Positions 34,681 to 42,164 are shown, counted from the first letter of the stretch. The stretch is 60,675 nt of DNA from JBGSMF01 sp964651475 (GCA_964651475.1 CAZYXV010000023.1:1-60675); one strand, 5' to 3'. Notes: a model not told the origin generated them from the letters alone. Numbers and translations: made by a program.

Positions 34681-35501
34681 TATACGATCCTGATCTCGCC
34701 CATCAGTTGTTGATGTGGTACATTGACTATGACTTGCCAGCGAGCATTATACTCGCCGCCCTTTCCCCATTGGCCCGTTGCCCCCAGGTATGTTTTGGCC
34801 TGATCAACTCGGGATAAAAGCTTGGCTTCAATATCAGAAGGCAAAGTTATGCCTTGAATCTCCAGCAAGTAGCCCAATCGTTGTGCTAGTGCGTGTGACT
34901 CCATTCGCAAAGCATAATCGGCCAGCTTGCTCATGTCTACTCGTGGAGAGGCTGCCCGAATCACCCTAGCAATCTCAGTAATTCCTCCCGCGTAATGCAT
35001 TTTGTCTAGTGAATCCACCACAGCTTTTTCCGGCTCGGCCATCATCACCTCAGCTGTATAGACTTGCGCCTTTTGGTAGCCAAAGAACCTGGAAGACTTG
35101 ATAGCCACAAATTTATACTCCACCCCCCGGATCTCTACAGAGTGCTTGGCCTTGGTCGTAGCCACATAAACCGTGGCCGGTACCTGCGTAGAAAATCCGT
35201 AAAAGTGATTGGCTGTAGCATAAGAATAATAGTAGGGCTCGATGAGGACACTGCCCGCCAGCAGGGGATTCATGTCCGGCACGGCCTGACGTCCGCGTCC
35301 GGCCGGAATGAGTTGATATTTGCCAGGTGAGAGCCGGTCCAGCCATCGCTTCTTTTCTAGTTGATGGGCCAGCTTGCGAGCGTGAGAGCGAGAGCACCCC
35401 AGGATATTCACAATGTCCTGCAAAGTGAACAGACTCTTTTCCTGCCACTCCAATTCAAGGATTAGCTTTGATTCGAGTTCGGATAAAGTACGCACAGCCA
35501 T
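34680..35501 (-). CDS. AbiEi-type antitoxin/repressor (AbiE pair 2)
   Basis: A 273-aa protein with an N-terminal winged helix (LFTLQDIVNILGCSRSHA, LEKKRWLDRLSPGKYQLIP) and the AbiEi sensor domain (YSYATANHFYGFSTQVP, MMAEPEKAVVDSLDKMHYAG). The ATG at 35501 is chosen because the HTH starts about 20 residues later; an in-frame start at 35567 would run through the operator. A perfect CGTTAC..GTAACG repeat lies 31-49 bases upstream. Confidence 0.88.
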   Translation of the reverse strand: MAVRTLSELESKLILELEWQEKSLFTLQDIVNILGCSRSHARKLAHQLEKKRWLDRLSPGKYQLIPAGRGRQAVPDMNPLLAGSVLIEPYYYSYATANHFYGFSTQVPATVYVATTKAKHSVEIRGVEYKFVAIKSSRFFGYQKAQVYTAEVMMAEPEKAVVDSLDKMHYAGGITEIARVIRAASPRVDMSKLADYALRMESHALAQRLGYLLEIQGITLPSDIEAKLLSRVDQAKTYLGATGQWGKGGEYNARWQVIVNVPHQQLMGEIRIV

Positions 35502-35531
35502 TGCGATTTCCTGGTTACTACACAACAAGAA

Positions 35532-35550
35532 CGTTACTGACTTGGTAACG
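35532..35550. promoter_or_regulatory. Candidate AbiEi operator of pair 2
   Basis: CGTTAC (35532-35537) and GTAACG (35545-35550) form a perfect 6-bp inverted repeat with a 7-base spacer just upstream of the antitoxin start. AbiEi proteins are known to repress through inverted repeats in this position. A TTACC/GGTAA core is present, as at pairs 3 and 4. Confidence 0.5.
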
Positions 35551-36016
35551 ATGTTCAATATAATCAACTAGATTTTAGCACATTATTTCTCCTTGGGCAA
35601 CCACTCTGCTGATCAATTGATCAGATGCAAACCATAGACTCTGGGTGGCATATTTTGGGCACATATTGACACCACTCTAAAAAAGCAAAATTGGGGCAGT
35701 TAACCTTCCTCTGGTGTACACAACATAGATATGGGCAAAAGCTCGCGTGCCAACCATATCTGCGAAACGCCAGAAACTAGGCAAGGTTTTGCACGCCCCC
35801 TTGGCTGGTGCGTGTGGCGGTTGTTTCCAAACTATGGGTATCGCAATTGGCAAAAGTTGTGCTACAATAATATTGTCGTGGGAAAAGTTTGCCCATGGGA
35901 CGAGACTGGCTGTGAGTGCGTGCTCGAGCGCGGCATGTGGGAGCAACTCCGCTGGCTATTTGCGACAGCAACGGTCGAGTTGACGGAGCTGGGTTGACTC
36001 TCAAGGAGTGAAAAGT
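35551..36016. other. Intergenic region with a 16-bp palindrome
   Basis: Between AbiE pair 2 and the UPF0175 gene, divergently read. It holds the perfect palindrome CTGATCAATTGATCAG (35609-35624) and AT-rich stretches that could be promoters. A frame near 35770-35998 has no start signal and looks accidental. No gene is called. Confidence 0.4.
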
Positions 36017-36274
36017 ATGAGTGCTATGATCGTTTTAGAAATGCCCCGAGATATTATGGACTCGGCTCGATTGACTGTTTCTGAGCTAAAGGTAGAAATG
36101 GCTGTTTACTTGTACGCTCAGGGTAGGCTGTCTGCAGGCAAGGCGCGCGAATTGGCGGGGATGTCGTTGTGGGAATTTCGCCAATTGCTTGCCTCCCGCC
36201 GGATTTCGCCTCATTATGATGAGATTGACCTGGAAGAGGACGTTGCTACATTGCGCCGGATGGGACGATTATGA
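36017..36274 (+). CDS. UPF0175 family antitoxin-like protein
   Basis: An 85-aa protein matching UPF0175: ELKVEMAVYLYAQGRLSAGK then ARELAGMSLWEFRQLLASR, a ribbon/HTH-like fold typical of antitoxins paired with DUF3368 PIN-domain toxins. AAGGAG sits eight bases before the chosen ATG. The stop overlaps the next start by four bases (ATGA), the usual coupling in such pairs. Confidence 0.85.
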   Translation: MSAMIVLEMPRDIMDSARLTVSELKVEMAVYLYAQGRLSAGKARELAGMSLWEFRQLLASRRISPHYDEIDLEEDVATLRRMGRL

Positions 36275-36417
36275 TTGTCGTTTGCAACGCAATTGCGCTG
36301 ACGTTGGCAGATGAAAAAAGTACGTTGAGTCGCCGCGGTGGTATGGAGCCGCTTTTCAATCCAACAACTGTAATCGAAGAATTGGGGTGGGTATCAAGGA
36401 GAGAATGCTGTGGCTGA
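36271..36417 (+). pseudogene. Probable remnant of a DUF3368/PIN toxin gene
   Basis: A 48-aa frame starting MIVVCNAIALTLA. DUF3368 toxins normally start MIVVSxxxPL and run to about 160 residues; here the PIN acidic residues beyond the first strand are missing and the frame soon stops. Position (ATGA-coupled to a UPF0175 gene) and the first ten residues are the only evidence. The toxin is probably deleted, leaving the antitoxin orphaned. Confidence 0.45.
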
Positions 36418-36778
36418 GTTAACGCTGAGCAACGAAACGTCCGTGCGGCTGCGCAAGGTAGCCAATGAAATTGGCGAACCCCCCGAGATATTGGCTGAGC
36501 GCGCTGTACGGGACTTTTTGCGTGCTGAGGCGCGCCGTAGAATGCGCCGCGAGGTAAAAACCTTCCGCGCCCAACATGCTGAACTGCTAGCACGATACCC
36601 TAACCAATACGTAGCCATCTATCAAGGCCGGGTTGTTGATCAGGACACCGATCAACTGGCGTTGCTAGCGCGTGTGGAAAAGCAGTATCCAGATACCCCG
36701 GTGTTGATTACATTGGTGTCATCCGATCCAGAGGAAAATTATACAATGAGCTCGCCTCGTTGGGAGAGCGGGTTATGA
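36410..36778 (+). CDS. CopG-like/DUF5678 protein
   Basis: A 122-aa protein. An N-terminal ribbon-helix-helix-like segment (AELTLSNETSVRLRKVANEI) and basic helix are followed by the DUF5678 strand-rich unit YPNQYVAIYQGRVVDQDTDQ, ALLARVEKQYPDTPVLITLV. The start is GTG with AAGGAGAG upstream. It overlaps the retropepsin-like gene by four bases (ATGA). DUF5678 proteins very often precede small aspartic proteases in bacterial genomes, and the pair is suspected, not shown, to work together. Confidence 0.7.
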   Translation: MAELTLSNETSVRLRKVANEIGEPPEILAERAVRDFLRAEARRRMRREVKTFRAQHAELLARYPNQYVAIYQGRVVDQDTDQLALLARVEKQYPDTPVLITLVSSDPEENYTMSSPRWESGL

Positions 36779-37164
36779 GTGTGCTGACTTTTTCATATAG
36801 TCAGGACTATAATCCGCCCATGCCGGTTGTGAGCATTGAATTGGGTGCACCTGGCCGTGTTCCGCTTGGACAACTGCTCTATGCACTTGTAGATTCTGGT
36901 TCAGATGGCACGCTCATTCCCATAGATTTGCTAGAAAAGGCCGGGGCGCGTTATGTTGGTGAGGCACGCCTTCGGGTTATCACCGGTGCAAGTCAACTTG
37001 CAGATGTCTATCTTGCCAACATTCGCGTGGGGCCACATATGGTGCGTGGTGCCCGCGTAGTTGCTGCCCCAGAACAGTCTGAAATCATCCTGGGCCGCAA
37101 TGTAATCAATCACTTGATCATTACTTTGAATGGCCCGGCTAGCACCATTGAGATTCCGGCCTGA
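36775..37164 (+). CDS. Retropepsin-like aspartic protease
   Basis: A 129-aa single-domain aspartic protease of the retroviral type, likely active as a dimer. The catalytic motif is YALVDSGSDGTLIP near residue 36 (D-S-G), and the second family motif is IILGRNVINHLIITLNGP near the end. The ATG at 36775 is embedded in the stop of the DUF5678 gene. It is the last gene inside the island, 195 bases before the right attachment site. Confidence 0.85.
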   Translation: MSVLTFSYSQDYNPPMPVVSIELGAPGRVPLGQLLYALVDSGSDGTLIPIDLLEKAGARYVGEARLRVITGASQLADVYLANIRVGPHMVRGARVVAAPEQSEIILGRNVINHLIITLNGPASTIEIPA

Positions 37165-37301
37165 CACCTGACATTGTCAGGCTTGGGCAATGTACACAGT
37201 CAATACGCGAGGAAATTATTCGGAACAAAAATCTGGGATAAGAGCGTAAAAATGTACGTCTCCCCGGAGTAATTGGAGACCACACGGCTAGGCAAAATTG
37301 G

Positions 37302-37460
37302 AGAGCACACGGCTCCTCAAAATCGCCAGACGTGTGCTCTACAGTAGTGGTTTGGGTCAACACGGTTGACATCCGTGAGGTCGTAGGTTCGAGCCCTATA
37401 CCGCCCATTAAAAGCCCGTCTTGGAGCGCACGGCTAACCGAAAACGGCAGCCGTGTGCGC
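37302..37460. repeat. GCACACGG-type hairpins around the right attachment site
   Basis: AGAGCACACG (37302-37311) pairs perfectly with CGTGTGCTCT (37331-37340), and GCGCACGGCT (37426-37435) pairs with AGCCGTGTGCGC (37449-37460). An extra arm, ACCACACGGCTA, lies at 37279-37290. The same arms occur beside the left attachment site at 22811-22998. Symmetric placement near both repeats suggests integrase or excisionase binding sites. Confidence 0.55.
37360..37413. other. Attachment site (right), duplicate of the tRNA-Val 3' end
   Basis: Identical over 54 bases to 22750-22803. The bases before 37360 do not resemble the tRNA 5' half, so this is not a functional tRNA. It closes the 14.6-kb island. The integrase gene begins 188 bases further right, outside the repeat pair. 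Confidence 0.85.
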
Positions 37461-37547
37461 TTACTCAGCGGCTTTGGGTCTATCCTCAGACTCAGTAAGA
37501 GCGCACGGTCTCTCCGCTCTGAGAATAAAAAAACGCCCCCTGACTGA

Positions 37548-37582
37548 TTACTCGGAACTAGGTGGCGTTTACTCGGAACTAG
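37548..37582. repeat. Tandem 14-bp repeats upstream of the integrase
   Basis: TTACTCGGAACTAG occurs at 37548-37561 and again at 37569-37582, exactly 21 bases (two helical turns) apart. AAACGCC/GGCGTTT arms overlap them. Candidate arm-type integrase sites or an autoregulatory operator. Confidence 0.5.
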
Positions 37583-37601
37583 ATTTCAGAGGAGAGAGCG
37601 C

Positions 37602-38564
37602 ATGGCTACCAAACTTACTTTATCGCAGGCGATTGAAGGTCTGCTGTTTTACAAGACCGCCACCGGAAAAAGTTCCCACACCATTGCTGATTATCGTGTG
37701 TCACTCAGCAAGCTCTTGTTGTATTTTGATGACAACCCTCCCTTTGCATCCATCACCCGCGAACAACTTGTCGCTTTCTTTGCCTGGCTTCAAGACGATT
37801 ACATCAGCACACCAGGCGGCGCAGCCAAACGAAAGCCGCTGCGCCTGGCGCCCAAAACAATCAAGAACATCCACACGGCTTTATCAGCTCTTTGGACTTG
37901 GGGAGTGAACGAAGGGTATGTTCAAAAGAACCTGGTTCAAACGATCACACCGCCGCGCGCTGTAGCGCCTGTCATCGAAACTTTTACTCAAGATGAAGTC
38001 AAAGCAATGCTCAAGGCGTGCGACCGGGATGGTGCAAATTGCCATCGCCGCACTGCCGACCGCGACCATGCCATTATCTTAACGCTGCTAGATGCCGGCA
38101 TCCGCGCCTCTGAATTGTGCGATATGAAAATTGGCAACATCAACCTGGCAACCGGAAGCATCAAGGTCAAAGGGAAAGGGAATAAAGAACGCATCGTGCG
38201 TGTCGGGCGACGAACAGCCCAGGTGTTGTGGAAATATCTTGCGCCCCGGCTTGAAAAGGCGCGCCCGACCGATCTAGTGTTTGTGGTAGGCAAATGTGGT
38301 GAAATGCGCCCGATGACTCGCCACGTGCTGCGCACGCTGCTGATGCGGATTGGCGAGCGCGCTGGAGTGAGCAATGTGCATCCCCACAAATTTCGCCATA
38401 CCTTTGCGATCAATTATCTACGCAACGGGGGAGATGTGTTCACTTTGCAAGAACTGCTAGGACATTCAGATTTGAAGATGGTCCGACATTACGCGCGCAT
38501 CGCGCAGATTGACTGCGCTAATGCTCACCAACAGGCCAGCCCAGTGGACAACTGGCGGCTGTAG
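37602..38564 (+). CDS. Tyrosine recombinase/integrase
   Basis: A 320-aa site-specific recombinase with an N-terminal SAM-like core-binding domain (residues about 8-120) and a catalytic domain with all key residues: Arg in DAGIRASELCDM near 179, Lys in KGKGNKERIV near 197, HKFRHTF near 265, and LGHSDLKMVRHYARI near 288 (His and the nucleophile Tyr). GAGGAGAGAG precedes the ATG. It lies next to the right attachment site and is the obvious candidate to act on the 54-bp repeats, but it is outside them. Confidence 0.92.
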   Translation: MATKLTLSQAIEGLLFYKTATGKSSHTIADYRVSLSKLLLYFDDNPPFASITREQLVAFFAWLQDDYISTPGGAAKRKPLRLAPKTIKNIHTALSALWTWGVNEGYVQKNLVQTITPPRAVAPVIETFTQDEVKAMLKACDRDGANCHRRTADRDHAIILTLLDAGIRASELCDMKIGNINLATGSIKVKGKGNKERIVRVGRRTAQVLWKYLAPRLEKARPTDLVFVVGKCGEMRPMTRHVLRTLLMRIGERAGVSNVHPHKFRHTFAINYLRNGGDVFTLQELLGHSDLKMVRHYARIAQIDCANAHQQASPVDNWRL

Positions 38565-38586
38565 GGCTCCGGTTTGCTCGACAACT

Positions 38587-38614
38587 CCCGTTTGTGATTT
38601 ACTGCTCAAACGGG
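38587..38614 (+). terminator. Hairpin after the integrase gene
   Basis: CCCGTTTG (38587-38594) pairs perfectly with CAAACGGG (38607-38614) across a 12-base loop. There is no U-run, so it may be a weak terminator or a pause or mRNA-stability hairpin. Confidence 0.4.
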
Positions 38615-38620
38615 TAAGAT

Positions 38621-39172
38621 ATGTTCAAGTTTCTCTCTTCCAAGATGCACACCAGGTGCGGCTACCATCACACGACGATCAAGGGTTCGCATCCCGTCGT
38701 GCCGTTACTCGTTTTACTGCCCGCCGCGCGGCTCTTTCAATGGATGAATGTGTGGACTGATTTGCCAGCCGAAACCATCATTGCCGCCGGCGTCGCCACT
38801 CTCTTGTTTGCGCTGGTCCTGTTTGGCCCGCTGCACGAGCGCATCCATTGGGCCAGCTATTGCCTGATGGGTGTGCCTGCCGCGCACCTGCGCGTTCACT
38901 ACAGTTATATCCAGGTCTATGGCAAGCTGACCTTTCGCCAGTGGGCGATTGCGACCCTCGCGCCCGTGCTGCTTGCGATTGCGCCGCTTGCCCTCAGTTG
39001 GGTCATTGCTTTGCCAGCACTCAAGGCGCTGTGCGAGTTCTACGCCTGGCTGGGCCTGGCCGGGCTATCGGCCGACCTTTCCTGGATCACGGCTGCCGCT
39101 CGCATTGGCCCGCGGGGCTGTTATTGGGATCGCGGCCAGAGCCTGCACATTGTCCACTGCGCTGGCCAGTGA
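38621..39172 (+). CDS. Membrane zincin-like protein (DUF3267-like)
   Basis: A 183-aa membrane protein with about four hydrophobic helices. LFGPLHERIHWASY contains HExxH (HERIH near residue 72) at the end of a helix, and a later S-x-D (GLSADLSWI) lies after the last helix. That layout is seen in DUF3267 putative zinc peptidases. No ribosome binding site is clear. Its 3' end overlaps the convergent 96-aa gene by 86 bases, which is unusual and may mean one end is not real. Confidence 0.5.
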   Translation: MFKFLSSKMHTRCGYHHTTIKGSHPVVPLLVLLPAARLFQWMNVWTDLPAETIIAAGVATLLFALVLFGPLHERIHWASYCLMGVPAAHLRVHYSYIQVYGKLTFRQWAIATLAPVLLAIAPLALSWVIALPALKALCEFYAWLGLAGLSADLSWITAAARIGPRGCYWDRGQSLHIVHCAGQ

Positions 39173-39377
39173 CCAGCACATAGGCCAGGGACACAGCCAT
39201 AAAACTGCCCAACAGCCACTCGTTACACCCAGTTGCCCACATCGCCAATAGCCCTGGCAAAACAATCACTGATGCAATGGACAACCTGACCCATAGGCGG
39301 CATCGTTTCCAGTGGACAAATGCCCCTCCCGATGCAGCCAGCACCAGGGCGAAAAACAATAACCCCCACACACTCAA
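39087..39377 (-). CDS. Small membrane protein (96 aa)
   Basis: Three hydrophobic segments (SVWGLLFFALVLAASGGAFV, LSIASVIVLPGLLAMW, LLGSFMAVSLAYVLV) and a polar tail. No family recognised. It overlaps the upstream 78-aa gene by four bases (ATGA), so it is probably part of a three-gene operon of membrane proteins (229, 78 and 96 aa). Its end runs into the convergent zincin-like gene. Confidence 0.45.
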   Translation of the reverse strand: MSVWGLLFFALVLAASGGAFVHWKRCRLWVRLSIASVIVLPGLLAMWATGCNEWLLGSFMAVSLAYVLVTGQRSGQCAGSGRDPNNSPAGQCERQP

Positions 39378-39610
39378 TGACTTTTCCGGTTCTCTCTACC
39401 TGCGATCAGGTCATACAGTGCAGTTTCTACCCACTCGCCCACTACTTGTGCTGCCGCCAGCACAAAGATGAGAAGGGATGTCCACGCCTGGTCGAAACTG
39501 ACGCCGCCCGCTTCGAGCCAGCGCACCACCGTCGAGCGAAAAGGCTCACCCAACTTGATCACCCGTTGCCGCAACTCACCCAATGCCGCCGCCACTTCAT
39601 CCTCAGTCAT
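39374..39610 (-). CDS. Small single-span membrane protein (78 aa)
   Basis: An acidic/amphipathic helix (TEDEVAAALGELRQRVIKLG) is followed by a hydrophobic stretch (WTSLLIFVLAAAQVVGEWVE) and a basic end (GRENRKSH). The size and layout recall holin- or conjugation-associated small proteins, but no family is recognised. Coupled by ATGA to the next gene. Confidence 0.45.
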   Translation of the reverse strand: MTEDEVAAALGELRQRVIKLGEPFRSTVVRWLEAGGVSFDQAWTSLLIFVLAAAQVVGEWVETALYDLIAGRENRKSH

Positions 39611-39640
39611 CTCTTATCCCTCATCCTTCTGCCTTCATCC

Positions 39641-40330
39641 TTACTCCACCAGTCCTCCCCTTGTGCGAATGGCATGCACAATGTCCGACATCGTTTGCCC
39701 TGGTGCGACCAGGCTGGATGGGTTGAGCGCAAAATCCTTGACCACCCAGCCAATGTACCCCACCGGGATGGCATACCAGATGGCAATGGTCGCCAGCGTC
39801 TGGACGATGCCCTTGCCCTGGTTGATGGTTTGCAGCGCGGCCTGCGTGCTGCCCAGCAGCGCCGCCCACTGCTCTGGGCTGAGGTTGGCTGTGAGTTGCG
39901 TGAATCCAAGCAGGCCAATGTTTGCCAGCGTGTACGAGAGCAGCGCCACGCGAAGCGTGCCGCGCCACAAGGTCTGCGGGCGCGAGGCTGGAACAAGCCA
40001 GGCGGCAAGGATCGTCACCAGCCACATCACCAGGCCCAATGCCGGCACCGGTTGCGGCACGGCTAGGGCGACAATTACCCAGAGGCCAATCAGCGTCAAT
40101 GTGATGCGCGTAGAGGCAAAATGTGTCTCGCCTTTGCTGGATGGGCGCGGGGAGAGCGAGAGTTGAACAGCCAGCAGGCGATCAAGCGTCAAGATGCCCG
40201 CCGCGCACGGGATGGAGAGCATCAGTGGCCACTGTGCGATCAACGCGTAGAGGATGATCAGCAACCCGTTGATTTCGTACACGGCCAGGTTGCGTAAAAA
40301 ATGAGTGGCAGCATTTGCGACTTCTTCCAC
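39641..40330 (-). CDS. Multi-span membrane protein of unknown function (229 aa)
   Basis: Five or six hydrophobic helices, including INGLLIILYALIAQWPLML, TLIGLWVIVALAVPQPV and IWYAIPVGYIGWVVKDFAL, with a Ser/Gln-rich loop between. It resembles membrane subunits of transfer systems on mobile elements in general look only. I start it at GTG 40330 because AAGGTGG precedes it; a TTG at 40348 would add six residues. It is first of three small membrane-protein genes near the integrase. Confidence 0.45.
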   Translation of the reverse strand: MEEVANAATHFLRNLAVYEINGLLIILYALIAQWPLMLSIPCAAGILTLDRLLAVQLSLSPRPSSKGETHFASTRITLTLIGLWVIVALAVPQPVPALGLVMWLVTILAAWLVPASRPQTLWRGTLRVALLSYTLANIGLLGFTQLTANLSPEQWAALLGSTQAALQTINQGKGIVQTLATIAIWYAIPVGYIGWVVKDFALNPSSLVAPGQTMSDIVHAIRTRGGLVE

Positions 40331-40347
40331 AACAACCACCTTAAACA

Positions 40348-40430
40348 AAAAGCGGCGCGCCCCGACCTAATCAATCGGTTGCGCACCGCAATGTGCCAAT
40401 AGGTATTTGGTTTACGCTGGTACTATATCA
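40348..40430 (-). terminator. Terminator and direct repeat A, downstream of AbiE pair 3
   Basis: An imperfect 38-base hairpin (40352-40389, arms GCGGCGCG.. and ..GCGCACCGC) is followed, on the minus strand, by TTTTTGTTT, the form of a rho-independent terminator for AbiE pair 3. The whole 83-base segment recurs, diverged, at 42209-42290 upstream of the same operon, so the toxin-antitoxin cassette is bracketed by direct repeats. Confidence 0.6.
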
Positions 40431-40472
40431 CAACTGACCCCAAAGCGCAAGTGCTGAATCTGATCGTCTTCA

Positions 40473-41276
40473 TTAGATCAATCCTACCCCGCGCAAATGC
40501 CGTCGTACCTTACGCAGAATCTCGTTTACGCTGGGTAGATCAGGTATCTGCACCGCCAAACGAGAAGCCCACAACTTGCTAAAGGTCTCGGTCTTGTCTT
40601 GGAGCACCTGACCCAACTGCGCGGGCGACTGCCCTTTGTGCTGGCACTTGGCGGCAAAGTGCGCCGGTAAGAAATCCAGGTTCACATCGCCTGCCTCGAA
40701 CAGACAATACACATCATACAAATCGCGCGGCTCGGTGCGGCCCATCACAGCGCATAACTTCTCGGTCAGAATTTCCTCAAGCGTGTAGGCGGGTAGCGTG
40801 ACGCCGGCTGGATAGTCGCTGTACGGCGCTTGCAGCGGGCGTTCACTCAATGGATACAGCAGCAATTCGCCCCGCGTGATGTCCACTTTGAGGTTCCGCG
40901 ACTCGGGGCGTGCTCGCAGCGGCCCTGCATAATTGACGAGCAGTGTCGTGCTTTCAAAGACGTTTTGCTCTGCGCTGCGCAGTGTCAAGGTCAGATTCAC
41001 TCGCTGGCTCAGCCAGGGGAAAAGGGTCTCAAAGGCACCGACCAGATCAGCATGAGACAGGTCGGCGCAGAGCGTGAAATCCAGATCTTCGGAAAAACGA
41101 TAGTCCGCGTAATAGCACAGCTTGAGCGCCGTGCCCCCCTTGAAAGCCAACTTGCTTCGCAACTCGCTCTCTGCGATAGCGACCAATAGCCAGCTCAGAA
41201 CATAATCTTTTTCAATCACGCGGTCGCCCACGCCCAGGCTATGGGCCAACCGGGCAATTTCAGCCGATGAGATCAT
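40473..41276 (-). CDS. AbiEii-type nucleotidyltransferase toxin (AbiE pair 3)
   Basis: A 267-aa toxin with KDYVLSWLLVAIAESEL, KGGTALKLCYYADYRFSEDL (GGT and Asp pair together) and EILTEKLCAVMGRTEPRDLYD. It is closely similar to the toxin of pair 1 along its length, so the two pairs are recent relatives. It starts three bases after the antitoxin stop. Confidence 0.9.
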   Translation of the reverse strand: MISSAEIARLAHSLGVGDRVIEKDYVLSWLLVAIAESELRSKLAFKGGTALKLCYYADYRFSEDLDFTLCADLSHADLVGAFETLFPWLSQRVNLTLTLRSAEQNVFESTTLLVNYAGPLRARPESRNLKVDITRGELLLYPLSERPLQAPYSDYPAGVTLPAYTLEEILTEKLCAVMGRTEPRDLYDVYCLFEAGDVNLDFLPAHFAAKCQHKGQSPAQLGQVLQDKTETFSKLWASRLAVQIPDLPSVNEILRKVRRHLRGVGLI

Positions 41277-41279
41277 AGG

Positions 41280-42098
41280 TCACGTCCAAACAATAGCGGT
41301 TAGTTCTTCAGGATCGAGGTTGACACGCACTCGCCAGCGGGCGCGGTAAGACCCTTTGTCAGGCAGTGTTGGATCGAGGCGCGTGTAGCGTTCGTTAACC
41401 AGCGATTGCAAAGCCGCAATCGTTTCTGGCTTTCCCAGGTTGTAGGTCTCTAACAAAAAGCCGACCCGTTTGGCGGCCGCCCGGTGATCGAGTCGCCGGG
41501 CATACGCTGTCAATCGGTTTTCATCCAGGTCGGTCTTGCGCAGCCACAGCCCCTTGGCCAGTTCCCCGATCCCGCCGCACAACTCGGGCCGGGCCGCACA
41601 ATCGAGGATAGTCTTTTCCAGGTCGCTGACCTGCACCTGCTCCTGGTCGGTTGCCCACACCGACTCATAGCCCCAGAAGGAGCGCCGATTGGCGTACACA
41701 AAGCGATACTCGACATCGGCAATCGCCCGGGCGGCGCGTTGGCGGGGCACGGTCACATACACCATGTTGACCGGCTGGGTGGTCATTTGGTGCAATTCCA
41801 TCGCGCTATAGTGCGAGATGTAGTGGGGCAGGTCGCCCAATACCTCACGGGCAATGACATACCGGTCGGCCATAGGGATGTTGTCTAGCCCAGCCTCCAA
41901 TGGTACAACCAGATATTTACCCGGCGTCAGACGCACGAGCCAGCGCTTGCGCGCCATTTTGTTGAGTAGCACTGCGGTGGCCTGATAGCTGGTCTGAGTG
42001 ATGGCCTGGGCATCGGCGATGGAGAAAATGGTTTTTCCCTCGCGGCTGAGGCGCAGAAGCAGCTCGCCACTTGTTGGCCCCAAGGTCTTGTCAGTCAT
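41280..42098 (-). CDS. AbiEi-type antitoxin/repressor (AbiE pair 3)
   Basis: A 272-aa protein with a winged-helix N-terminus (GKTIFSIADAQAITQTSY, LLNKMARKRWLVRLTPGKYL) and the AbiEi domain (ISHYSAMELHQMTTQPVNMV, VQVSDLEKTILDCAARPEL). The N-terminus matches the gene scrap at 12881-12970 more closely than any other antitoxin here. Its promoter region holds a perfect 10-bp inverted repeat around a TATAAT box. Confidence 0.9.
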   Translation of the reverse strand: MTDKTLGPTSGELLLRLSREGKTIFSIADAQAITQTSYQATAVLLNKMARKRWLVRLTPGKYLVVPLEAGLDNIPMADRYVIAREVLGDLPHYISHYSAMELHQMTTQPVNMVYVTVPRQRAARAIADVEYRFVYANRRSFWGYESVWATDQEQVQVSDLEKTILDCAARPELCGGIGELAKGLWLRKTDLDENRLTAYARRLDHRAAAKRVGFLLETYNLGKPETIAALQSLVNERYTRLDPTLPDKGSYRARWRVRVNLDPEELTAIVWT

Positions 42099-42103
42099 TC
42101 AAG

Positions 42104-42164
42104 GATTACCTTTCATATTGAACATTATACCTGACGGGATAATTATACAATATAAAAGGTAATC
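42104..42164 (-). promoter_or_regulatory. Promoter and paired operators of AbiE pair 3
   Basis: GATTACCTTT (42104-42113) and AAAGGTAATC (42155-42164) are perfect inverted repeats 41 bases apart. They bracket a -10 TATAAT (minus strand, 42129-42124) and a -35-like TTGTAT at a short 15-base spacing. This matches the published layout of AbiE autoregulation, in which AbiEi binds two inverted repeats cooperatively and bends the promoter. Confidence 0.65.

Noticed and set aside
35801..35998. A frame upstream of the UPF0175 gene
   Set aside because: No start codon with a ribosome binding site, atypical composition, and it ends just before a well-supported gene.
37360..37433. A second tRNA-Val gene
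   Set aside because: Only the 3' part is present; no acceptor 5' strand or D arm, so it is an attachment-site duplicate.
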